From positions 7,772-71,771 of the forward strand of contig DATCJO010000200.1 of the NCBI GenBank assembly GCA_036562765.1: DNA of 64,000 nucleotides, given 5' to 3'. This DNA is from JAAYFT01 sp036562765. GTDB lineage: Bacteria > Bacillota > Clostridia > Tissierellales > Tissierellaceae. The position numbers were made by a program, and so were the translations under genes. Shown here piece after piece: positions 43,550 through 52,197 of this stretch (its first letter is position 1; every line of letters begins with the position of its first letter). The notes beneath the pieces are model-generated. The model saw only the letters and a program-made list of their open reading frames with translations. It was not told where the DNA came from and searched no databases.

Positions 43550-46500
43550 TTAATTTGCTAATGGAATTTTTTAAATGTGAATTAGATAAAGATTATTTAA
43601 CTGAATATAGAGAAACTCTTTATGATTTCATTAGCAGTAAAGAATTTATTGATAAACTAAAGAGCCTAGCAAAAGACAGAAGTTTCTCTGTCTTTTCTTT
43701 GCTAGATTTATATGGACAAGTTTTTTATAAATATACTGAGATTTCACAAAAAGAACTTCTATTATCAATATTCAACTGGCTAAATAACAAATCTTTCCCC
43801 CATAAAGGAATAAATGGATTCAATCAAAAATTGACACCTTTATACGAACTCTATGTTAAGACACTTCAAAAAATAATCTCCCTTGGACTCTATGAAAAAG
43901 ATACGTTTCTTGATAAATACCCCATTTCATTTTTATCACCTGAAGAAGAAAAATATAAAAATATTACAAACGAGTATTTCAGATTTAAGGATATATTTAA
44001 AAACTACTATATAAACGAGCTTATGTATCTTGATATGGCAATTACAGGCCATAATACACTTCACCATGTAATAGGAGTAAACCATCTTGCTTTGCACATT
44101 GCAAGACAGCTTTATGAATTAAATCTCCCAGTGGATTTAGGAAAAGTTGTGGGGGCAAGCCTTGGGCACGATGTTGGTAAGTATGGTGTATCAGATGAAG
44201 AAATAGACAGGGTGCCATATCTACATTATTACTACACTGAAGAATGGTTCAACAGGTTCTCAATGGATGAAATAGGTCATATTGCAACTAACCATTCTAC
44301 TTGGGATTTAGAATTGGAAACACTGCCTATTGAATCCTTAATATTGATTTATGCTGATTTTAGGGTAAAAAACAAAGTTGAAAATGGAAACTATACCATG
44401 CACATATTCACCTTAGAAGAATCTTTCGACGTAATCCTAAAAAAATTAGACAATGTAGATGCAGCTAAGGAATTGAGATATAAAAAGGTATATAAAAGGT
44501 TAAAGGATTTTGAAAATTTTATGATTTCAATGGGTGTAGACACTACATTAACTGGTAAATTAGAAAAGATAGAGAGAAAACCATACGAGTTGATGAATAA
44601 AAAGGAAGTCATAGAAACTCTAAAGCACCTTTCCATTGAAAATAATATAAGGCTAATGTCAAGGCTAACTGATAATGTTGCCTTTAATTCAATTTTAGAA
44701 ATGGCTAGAGGAGAAACCAACTGGAGAAGATTAAGGTTTTTCCTTAAAATCTTTGATGAGTATTCAATCTATTTAACTCAAAGCCAAAAGGTTAAAACCC
44801 TCCACTTTTTAAAGGATTTGCTTCTCCACAAAGGTGAAGACATAAGAAAAGAATCTGCTGAATTAATAGGCAAACTAATTGCATTCTACGATGAGGAATA
44901 TAGAAAGGAACTGCCTAAAAACCCAATATATTACAGGCATAAAGAAAAATCAGAAGACTTATTAGATGAATTCCTAAATATGCTTCTTTTCCCAGACCAT
45001 AAAATCGCTGATACGCAAAAAGAATGGCTATATAACTTAAAGAACATGATTGATTCCCTATTTAAAAACTGCTATGAAACCCATTATAAGAAGTTCTTCG
45101 ATGTAATCAGCAGATACTATGAAATATGTCATGAACTTTCCCCTATTGCCCAATTTTACCTTTCTCAATCCATAGACTATGTACCTGTAGATAGCCTTGA
45201 TGAAGAAAGATTATTAAAACTATTTGACTATACAATCAAACAACTTGATTCGGACAACTTGGAACTTAGGCTCACTACATTGGACAGCATTTCCCAAATG
45301 CTTGTAAAAACTCAGCACAGTTGGTTTATAACTGCCATAAAAAACTGGTTAATTAATCATTTGGAAAAATCAGATTCTCCTTGTGAGAATTATTTAAAAT
45401 ATATAATTGGAAAGAAGATAAAGCTTCCACAAGAATATATGGAAATACTAATCCAAAACTATGATGAAGGAGACAGCTCTGAGATATTTTTAGAAAACTT
45501 AAAAACTGCAACTGAATGGGTTAAGAAGAAAATAAATATTGATACTTTATATGATTTTGTTATTAAGGACCCTGAAGCCAATGGATTACATACAGCTATG
45601 CATCTCTGCAACCTATTGAAGGTAAGTGCAGTTGAACGGGTAAGAAATTATGCAGGTATTACTCTTTTAAACATCTTCCATCTATTATCTCCAGAAGAAA
45701 GAAACGATGTTGCAGTGGAACTTCTAAGGGCATTGGAAATGGAAAGCTATCAATTCACAAAATTTATCCCTGACTATTTAGGACAACTGCTTTTATATCT
45801 AACACCTAAGGAATTAGATGAAATAATAAGCGACTTTGACCAAAAGATAAAAGTTTCCAGTGAAAGGGTTGTTATCCTTTTATTAAATACAATTGCAATT
45901 GCCATTGAAAACTACCCATCTTATAAATTCAGATTTAATGAAGATGAAAAGACCTACAGCAAAAGGCTTAACAAACTGCTAGGTTTATTGGCTATTGGCA
46001 TGGCATCGTATAATTCAGACATTAGAAGTGAAGCTTTTAGAGTAATAGGTTCAACTCTATTTAAATCTAAGAAGCTATCTTTAAATGACAAATATTATAT
46101 CTTCGACTTCATTGGCAAGAAAATCTTGACATTAATTGATTTCAACAAGGAAGACGACTTCCTATTTTACAACGATGTTGCTTCACTTATTCATTTATAT
46201 AAGTTTATATCAGACTATGAGTTCTATAAAGGAATTATCGACACAAGTAAGGAAGAAAAAATCGCATTCTTCCCTGGAACCTTTGACCCATTCTCATTAA
46301 GCCATAAGGAAATAGCAATTGAAATAAGAGATATGGGCTTTGAAGTATATCTTGCAGTAGATGAATTTTCTTGGTCTAAAAGAACTGAACCCCATTACTA
46401 TAGAAGAAACATAATAAACATGAGTATTGCAAATGAGAAAAGCATTAATCTTTTCCCAACCAACATACCTATTAACATAGGCAATCCTAAGGACCTAGAA

Positions 46501-48360
46501 AAATTAAAAAGCTTATTTCCAAATCAAGAAGTATATATGGTTGTAGGTTCAGATGTATTAGTAAATGCTTCAGCATATAAAAAGGACAATATTATATTTG
46601 ACTTCCCACATATAATCTTTGACAGAAAAACAGGCAATTCAGAAGAAGATGATGAAAAGAAACTAGAAGAAAGCATACGCAAAATCAAGAAAGAAGTCAT
46701 TAGGCTGTCATTACCTCCAAGATATGAAGATATTAGCTCTACACAAATAAGGGAAAACATAGACAAAAATAGGGATATTTCAAAGTTAATGGACCCACTG
46801 GCTGTATCATATATCTATAACAACAATCTATATTTAAGGGCACCACAATATAAAACATTATTTGAATCTAAAACAATAGATGTAGAAGTAATTAGAAATA
46901 TTGATAGGAAAACATTATATGAAATAAAAGAAACTTTTGGCTCACTAATCAACTACGAACACCTAGAATCTTTAAGTAAAAAACTAAATTATAGGATATT
47001 GATTGTAAGAAATGCTGAAACTAAAAAGATGCTGGGCTTCTCTACATCTTTCTGGATAAGGCACATTATGTTGTATGATGAATTTAAGGATAGAAATATT
47101 ACAGAATTTATCAGGAGAAATGTCAAAGGAAGAATTATATTAATTTCTGGAATAATAGCATTAAATAATGATGAAAACTTAACTGAAACGGTTTTAAATG
47201 AAACGATTTCCGTAGCAATAAACAGGGATTACAACTATGCAATATATAACAATATGCTTTTATTTGAACGGAATCCTGTAGTTGAAGAACAGCTAATTCT
47301 TCAAGGATTTCAAAAAACTGGTTACAAATACAATCAAAATCCGTTATTCGTTGTTGATATGAACGACCCAATGACTTTAAATCTAGACATAGAAAATATG
47401 TTGAAGTCCCCTTATAATAGTGATCCTAAAATTTTGAAGGTTATACATGAAACAAGGAAAAAGCTAAAATCAGCAATATCAAACCTATATCCTGGGGAAC
47501 TATTAATAACATACAATAAGGACATGATCTACAGCAAACTCATACAAAAAATATGTGAAGCCAACGAAGTAAGCATTATACAAAATAAAAGCAGAAGATT
47601 AGGCCCTCACATGTGCGTACCATTTGGCTTAATATTAAACGGATGTATAATTCCTAATACAGTCACAAAAACAATGCACACTGAAAAAGTATTTAAGCCA
47701 AATATAATCGATTTCACCATTGAAGCATCGCCATACTATCTTTCTTTAGAAGAACAAGCCAAAGTCTTAAAATCATTTAACAGAGCAGTTATCCTAGTAG
47801 ACGACTTGCTTCATAAGGGATATAGGATAAATGTCATTGAGCCAATTTTGAGAAAAGAAGGAGTGCCAATAAAGAAAGTCATAGTTGGAATATTAACTGG
47901 TAAGGGTAAGGAAATTGGGGAAATTAGAAACTTGGATTTGGACTGTGCATACTTTGTACCAAACCTAAAGCTATGGTTCAATGAAAGCAGCCAGTATCCG
48001 TTTATAGGCGGAGATATGGTAAGTAGAAAAAACATTGAATTAAGCATAATACCCAGTATAAATCTAATTTTGCCCTATGTATCTCCAAGGTTTATCAAGG
48101 ACACTGAAAATAAGGCTATATATAAGTTATCAGAAGTATGCTTGTTGAATACATTAGAAATTTTTAAAGCAGTAGAAGATGTATATCAGTCAATTAATGA
48201 AAAAAATCTCAATGTAAGAAGCCTTAAGGAAATCCTAGTTACACCAAGATTCCCAGATATTCACAGGAATTTCTATATTAACAGGAATACTAAACCTTCA
48301 ACCTATATTGAATGGGATTTGGAAATATTAAAGAGATTAGAAAATATTGTAAATAGATGA
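43546..48360 (+). CDS. Multidomain HD / helical repeat / NadD-like / PRTase-like protein
   Basis: 1604 aa, not a known standard architecture to me. In order: an N-terminal helical part; an HD metal-dependent phosphohydrolase domain (about 165-275) with H173/H174, GHDVGK (H208, D209), NHST (H250) and YADFR (D271); a long alpha-helical HEAT-like region (about 280-890); a nucleotidyltransferase of NadD type (about 904-1095) with PGTFDPFSLSHK (911-921) and ISSTQIR (1063-1069); a possible GNAT-like segment (about 1100-1280); and a phosphoribosyltransferase-like domain with VILVDDLLHKGYR (D1419, D1420). In the NadD-like domain the usual (H/T)xGH is SLSH, so the first His/Thr and the Gly differ. The start is TTG at 43546, with AGGAGG (43532-43537) 8 bases upstream, overlapping the sdaAA stop. 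Overall function is unknown, perhaps nucleotide or cofactor metabolism. Confidence 0.8.
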   Translation: MINLLMEFFKCELDKDYLTEYRETLYDFISSKEFIDKLKSLAKDRSFSVFSLLDLYGQVFYKYTEISQKELLLSIFNWLNNKSFPHKGINGFNQKLTPLYELYVKTLQKIISLGLYEKDTFLDKYPISFLSPEEEKYKNITNEYFRFKDIFKNYYINELMYLDMAITGHNTLHHVIGVNHLALHIARQLYELNLPVDLGKVVGASLGHDVGKYGVSDEEIDRVPYLHYYYTEEWFNRFSMDEIGHIATNHSTWDLELETLPIESLILIYADFRVKNKVENGNYTMHIFTLEESFDVILKKLDNVDAAKELRYKKVYKRLKDFENFMISMGVDTTLTGKLEKIERKPYELMNKKEVIETLKHLSIENNIRLMSRLTDNVAFNSILEMARGETNWRRLRFFLKIFDEYSIYLTQSQKVKTLHFLKDLLLHKGEDIRKESAELIGKLIAFYDEEYRKELPKNPIYYRHKEKSEDLLDEFLNMLLFPDHKIADTQKEWLYNLKNMIDSLFKNCYETHYKKFFDVISRYYEICHELSPIAQFYLSQSIDYVPVDSLDEERLLKLFDYTIKQLDSDNLELRLTTLDSISQMLVKTQHSWFITAIKNWLINHLEKSDSPCENYLKYIIGKKIKLPQEYMEILIQNYDEGDSSEIFLENLKTATEWVKKKINIDTLYDFVIKDPEANGLHTAMHLCNLLKVSAVERVRNYAGITLLNIFHLLSPEERNDVAVELLRALEMESYQFTKFIPDYLGQLLLYLTPKELDEIISDFDQKIKVSSERVVILLLNTIAIAIENYPSYKFRFNEDEKTYSKRLNKLLGLLAIGMASYNSDIRSEAFRVIGSTLFKSKKLSLNDKYYIFDFIGKKILTLIDFNKEDDFLFYNDVASLIHLYKFISDYEFYKGIIDTSKEEKIAFFPGTFDPFSLSHKEIAIEIRDMGFEVYLAVDEFSWSKRTEPHYYRRNIINMSIANEKSINLFPTNIPINIGNPKDLEKLKSLFPNQEVYMVVGSDVLVNASAYKKDNIIFDFPHIIFDRKTGNSEEDDEKKLEESIRKIKKEVIRLSLPPRYEDISSTQIRENIDKNRDISKLMDPLAVSYIYNNNLYLRAPQYKTLFESKTIDVEVIRNIDRKTLYEIKETFGSLINYEHLESLSKKLNYRILIVRNAETKKMLGFSTSFWIRHIMLYDEFKDRNITEFIRRNVKGRIILISGIIALNNDENLTETVLNETISVAINRDYNYAIYNNMLLFERNPVVEEQLILQGFQKTGYKYNQNPLFVVDMNDPMTLNLDIENMLKSPYNSDPKILKVIHETRKKLKSAISNLYPGELLITYNKDMIYSKLIQKICEANEVSIIQNKSRRLGPHMCVPFGLILNGCIIPNTVTKTMHTEKVFKPNIIDFTIEASPYYLSLEEQAKVLKSFNRAVILVDDLLHKGYRINVIEPILRKEGVPIKKVIVGILTGKGKEIGEIRNLDLDCAYFVPNLKLWFNESSQYPFIGGDMVSRKNIELSIIPSINLILPYVSPRFIKDTENKAIYKLSEVCLLNTLEIFKAVEDVYQSINEKNLNVRSLKEILVTPRFPDIHRNFYINRNTKPSTYIEWDLEILKRLENIVNR

Positions 48361-48370
48361 GGAGTGAAAA

Positions 48371-49630
48371 ATGTATAGCCAGTTTAAATATTACAAATAT
48401 AAAGATAAATACCTGTTTTCCCTATTTGATTATGAAGAATTAGAAAAAGCTAATTTGGAAGAAATAAAAAATGAAAGAGGGATAATCTATTACCTTAATA
48501 GATTATCCCCGTTAAACTCTAGAAGATATTTTACCATCTCCCATCCTTCTATGCTGTTCATCAAAGAAGAAAGCTTAGATTTATTAAGATTAGACGAATC
48601 AGATTATACAAAGATAGTTGACAAATGGATATTAGATAAAATAGAAAAAAGAGAAGTTGCATGTATAAACACCTACTATCCCACATGGGAAGATATATTA
48701 ACCATGAAACCAAAAGATAAATGGAATGTAAACCTAGTAGCCCTAGGAGATGTTGGAAGTACACTAGCAATTGGGTTGAGATTATTAGGAGGAGAATGCA
48801 TAAACCAAATAGGTATATATGATAGAGATATAAATAGGCTAAAAAGATGGGAACACGAATTAAATCAAATAATAGATCCAGCAGGAAAAATGGAATTCCC
48901 AAAGGTTGTTCCTTTAGAAAAGGAAAAGTTATTTGACTGCAACATGTTTATATTCTGTGCATCTAAAGGAGTACCTTCTGTTGACAGCAAAATAGAAGAT
49001 GTGAGGATGGCACAGTTTAAGTCTAATTCTGAAATCATAAGTGAATATGCCCATCTTGCAAGAAAAAATAAGTTTAGAGGAGTTTTCGCAGTAGTTTCTG
49101 ACCCTGTAGACCTTCTATGCAAAGTGGCATTTTTAGAAAGCAATAAGGATGAAAATGAAAACCTTGACTTTCAAGGCTTAAGTTCAGACCAGATAATAGG
49201 CTATGGACTTGGGGTAATGTACGGAAGAGCAACGTTCTATGCTGAAAAATTGAAAGAAGCTGCTCATTTTTTCAAAGAAGGAAGGCTCTTTGGCCCCCAT
49301 GGCGATGGACTCATAGTAGCAGACAGCATAGCAAATTATAATGAAGAAATATCTAACTACTTAACCAAAAAAACAGTAAATGCTAATAAGGTAGTGCGAA
49401 GCTTTGGATATAAGCCATATATTGCGCCATCTTTATCATCAGGGGCTCTTTCAATTATAGCTACAATAAAAGGGGACTGGTTCTATGGTTCCACTTATAT
49501 TAAAGAGGTATATATGGGTGCAAGATGCAGGCTTATTTCTACTGGCATTGAACTTGAGCAACTGAAACTCCCTGAAAAGTTATTTGATAAAATCAAGAAA
49601 ACTTATGATAGATTGGCAGGGATAATATGA
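48371..49630 (+). CDS. LDH/MDH-superfamily dehydrogenase-like protein
   Basis: 419 aa. A roughly 110-residue N-terminal extension precedes a Rossmann domain with GDVGSTLAIG (G126-S130) and an acidic IGIYDRD at the end of beta 2, suggesting NAD specificity. FIFCASKGVPSVDSK and FAVVSDPVDLLCK correspond to the active-site loop and to the NPVD motif of lactate/malate dehydrogenase, here DPVD. The catalytic His appears retained in GPHGDG (H310), and the substrate Arg is probably in MYGRATF. The substrate cannot be named. It lies 10 bp after the 1604-aa gene and overlaps the next gene by 4 bases, so the three are probably made together. Confidence 0.75.
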   Translation: MYSQFKYYKYKDKYLFSLFDYEELEKANLEEIKNERGIIYYLNRLSPLNSRRYFTISHPSMLFIKEESLDLLRLDESDYTKIVDKWILDKIEKREVACINTYYPTWEDILTMKPKDKWNVNLVALGDVGSTLAIGLRLLGGECINQIGIYDRDINRLKRWEHELNQIIDPAGKMEFPKVVPLEKEKLFDCNMFIFCASKGVPSVDSKIEDVRMAQFKSNSEIISEYAHLARKNKFRGVFAVVSDPVDLLCKVAFLESNKDENENLDFQGLSSDQIIGYGLGVMYGRATFYAEKLKEAAHFFKEGRLFGPHGDGLIVADSIANYNEEISNYLTKKTVNANKVVRSFGYKPYIAPSLSSGALSIIATIKGDWFYGSTYIKEVYMGARCRLISTGIELEQLKLPEKLFDKIKKTYDRLAGII

Positions 49631-50673
49631 AAGATATAGTCCTCATTATTCCAGAAAAACCAAGTCCTTTGTTAAACAAAATGATTGAAAATGTACTAGG
49701 GAATCAAAATGCCATTGAAGTCCATACTCCAAATGAACTTCCAAATATGCAAAATAAAAGGATACTGTTTGCGGTAGAACTTAATGAAATAGGCACATCA
49801 AACAACTTAAACGATATGTTCTCACTGCTCTATAAAAGAGGTAAAGACTCCTTATATGGCTCTGAAGGAGCCATATTAATACACAGCGACTTCCCTCTAT
49901 TTACAAAAACTTATGCCCAATCTATAGCCTTTTGGGCAAACAGCTTAGGATGCAGCTTCAATGGAAGGCCTTTGGTTGAAGCAACCAAGGATTTAGAAAA
50001 TTTTAAGGCAATGGAAATAGCATATAACATGCCATTAGAATGTATCTGCCTTTTACAGTGCAAAGAACTTGGGAATAGGTTCCTTAATGGAATTATAACT
50101 AATTATAAAGATAAAAAGAAATTGCTGGTACTACACTCAAGCAGCAGAGACACCTCAAATACCTTAACACTATGGGATATGGTATCTAAAAATCTTAGCG
50201 GGATTGAAGTAAATGAAATAAATGTAGGAAACGGAAATGTAGTTGACTGCAAAGGTTGCAATTATAAAACCTGCAAACATTTTGGAAAGCAGAATAAATG
50301 CTTTTACGGAGGAATAATTGTAGAAGAAGTATATCCTGCTATATTGGAAGCTGATGCACTTCTATTTATATGCCCAAATTACAATGATATGATAACTGCA
50401 AACTTGGTTGCCACTATAAATAGATTAACTGCCCTTTACAGAAAAACTAAATTTTACGACAAAAGCATATTTGCAATTATAGTATCAGGATATTCAGGTG
50501 GCGATGCCATAGCAAAACAACTAATATCAAGCCTAAATATGAACAAAACCTTTAGGCTTCCACCTTACTTTTCATTGATGGCAGTTGCAAATCATAAAGG
50601 AGATATATATAAAGTACCTAATATTGAAGAAAAAGCAAAATTTTATGCCTTAAACATTATGAAAGAAATTTAG
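49627..50673 (+). CDS. Flavodoxin-fold NAD(P)H/FMN reductase with four-cysteine motif
   Basis: 348 aa. The C-terminal half (from about residue 158, KKLLVLHSSSRDTSNT) resembles NADPH-dependent FMN reductases and iron-sulfur flavoproteins. It has cysteines C208, C211, C216 and C225 (C-x2-C-x4-C-x8-C) in the position where Isf-type proteins bind a 4Fe-4S cluster, then FICPNYNDMITANL and SGYSGGDAIA. The N-terminal half (AILIHSDFPLFTKTYAQSI...GRPLVEA) may be a second, degenerate flavodoxin-like unit. Its ATG overlaps the dehydrogenase stop (ATGA). Role unknown; it is presumably the redox partner of the preceding gene products. Confidence 0.7.
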   Translation: MKDIVLIIPEKPSPLLNKMIENVLGNQNAIEVHTPNELPNMQNKRILFAVELNEIGTSNNLNDMFSLLYKRGKDSLYGSEGAILIHSDFPLFTKTYAQSIAFWANSLGCSFNGRPLVEATKDLENFKAMEIAYNMPLECICLLQCKELGNRFLNGIITNYKDKKKLLVLHSSSRDTSNTLTLWDMVSKNLSGIEVNEINVGNGNVVDCKGCNYKTCKHFGKQNKCFYGGIIVEEVYPAILEADALLFICPNYNDMITANLVATINRLTALYRKTKFYDKSIFAIIVSGYSGGDAIAKQLISSLNMNKTFRLPPYFSLMAVANHKGDIYKVPNIEEKAKFYALNIMKEI

Positions 50674-50700
50674 GGATACTTGTTAAGTATCCCTAAATTT
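50666..50700. terminator. Bidirectional terminator between the serine dehydratase operon and the MATE gene
   Basis: Perfect 16-bp stem AAATTTAGGGATACTT (50666-50681) and its complement (50685-50700), loop GTT. It overlaps the stop codon of the flavoprotein gene and serves two convergent transcripts. Confidence 0.85.
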
Positions 50701-50712
50701 ATTAATAAAGCC

Positions 50713-52080
50713 TTATCTTATGGTAACATACTTCCACTTTCCTGACTTAAACCTTATTAGTATCAAAAACCAACGCACAAATTGATCTACCAACATTGCT
50801 ATCCATGCACCAGATAGCCCAATTCCTACTTTAATTACTAAAATATAAGTTAAAGCTATTCTAATAACCAATATACCAAAAAATGTAGCTACTAAAGTCC
50901 AAATTGTATCTCCTGCTCCTCTAAGCCCACCTGCTAAAATCAGTTGAGAACACTGAAATAGTTGTATTATAGAAACTAGTCTTAATATTCCTGATGCTTC
51001 ACCTACTACTTGCCTATTCGTTGTGTACAAGCTTGCTAAAATATCTCCAAAGAAGAAGAACACAATTGTCATCAATGCTGCAATAATTGTACCTACTTTT
51101 CCACATGTCTTTATATATATTTCTGCCTTTTCAGGGTTTTCCTCGCCAAGGCTTCTGCCTGTTAAAGTAGAAGCAGATATTCCAAATGCTTGACCGGGAT
51201 TTATGGACAAACTAAGTAGATTTATGCATATTTGATGAGTAGCATAAGCTATAGTACCTAAAGATGCTATCATCCTTGTAAATAGTAGAACTCCTAATCT
51301 TAAGACTAACTGTTCCATTGTGGCAGGCAATCCTATTTTAACAAGATTATATATAATGTCCTTATCAAACTTAAACTTGCTCTTAAGGTTAATATGAACT
51401 ATTCTATTTTCATCAAATATAACTCTCATTAACAAAATTGTTGCAATAACTTGTGAAATTGCAGTAGATATGCCTGCACCTAAGACTCCAAGCCTTGGGA
51501 AACCTAATAGACCATATATAAGTACTGCATTTCCAAAAACATTAAACAAATTTGTAGATATATTTATTTTCATTGGAGTTCTGGTATCTCCAGAACCTCT
51601 TATGGCTGCGAAAATTGCATAGTTAAAAGCTTGAAATATAAATCCCAGAGAAACAACCCTAAAATACCCACTGCCTATTTGAATTGTATCTTCTTGGGCT
51701 CCAAAGAATTTCATGGCAGAAGCTGTCTTTCCTATGCCAAGATAAATTATTGGCAAAACAAGCAATAATTCTGTCAATATTACAACATGTTTTACTACTG
51801 ATTCTATTCTGTTTTCTCTTTTTGCACCTATGTACCTTGCTACCATAGTAGTACCGCCAACATTAAGGGACTGTACCAATGCCAAACCTAAATTAGTCAA
51901 TTGATTCGTTATACCAATCGCTGCTATTGATGCTGCAATTGTAGCATCGTCGCCATGTCTTCCTACCATTACCATATCTACCATACCAAATAAGCTTCCC
52001 ATAAAAAGTTCAAGGAAAACAGGCCAAGCTATTTTAATAATTTCGTTTCTTATATGTTTTCTATCAAGACTAGACTCCAT
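50713..52080 (-). CDS. MATE family efflux transporter
   Basis: 455 aa, usual for the family. About twelve hydrophobic segments, with typical patterns such as PVFLELFMGSLFGMVDMVMVG at the N-terminus, AAIRGSGDTRTPM near the middle and GLRGAGDTIWT in the second half, which repeat between the two six-helix bundles. It exports cationic drugs or metabolites in exchange for sodium or protons. The start ATG is preceded by AAGGTG. The gene has its own extended -10 promoter (TGCTATAAT at 52121-52129 on the minus strand). Confidence 0.92.
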   Translation of the reverse strand: MESSLDRKHIRNEIIKIAWPVFLELFMGSLFGMVDMVMVGRHGDDATIAASIAAIGITNQLTNLGLALVQSLNVGGTTMVARYIGAKRENRIESVVKHVVILTELLLVLPIIYLGIGKTASAMKFFGAQEDTIQIGSGYFRVVSLGFIFQAFNYAIFAAIRGSGDTRTPMKINISTNLFNVFGNAVLIYGLLGFPRLGVLGAGISTAISQVIATILLMRVIFDENRIVHINLKSKFKFDKDIIYNLVKIGLPATMEQLVLRLGVLLFTRMIASLGTIAYATHQICINLLSLSINPGQAFGISASTLTGRSLGEENPEKAEIYIKTCGKVGTIIAALMTIVFFFFGDILASLYTTNRQVVGEASGILRLVSIIQLFQCSQLILAGGLRGAGDTIWTLVATFFGILVIRIALTYILVIKVGIGLSGAWIAMLVDQFVRWFLILIRFKSGKWKYVTIR

Positions 52081-52120
52081 ATAATCACCTTAGCTTTCAT
52101 TATTTTTCGATTCCCTAAAT

Positions 52121-52129
52121 ATTATAGCA
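52121..52129 (-). promoter_or_regulatory. Extended -10 promoter of the MATE gene
   Basis: TGCTATAAT on the minus strand, about 41 bp before the start codon. No good -35. Confidence 0.5.
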
Positions 52130-52140
52130 CATGACTGGAA

Positions 52141-52177
52141 ATAAATAAACTCTCCCAATAAAGGAGAGTTTATTTAT
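52141..52177 (-). terminator. Terminator of the nfn operon
   Basis: Perfect 15-bp stem ATAAATAAACTCTCC (52141-52155) and its complement (52163-52177), loop CAATAAA. Confidence 0.85.
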
Positions 52178-52197
52178 TATCTTTAATTTTAAATAAC

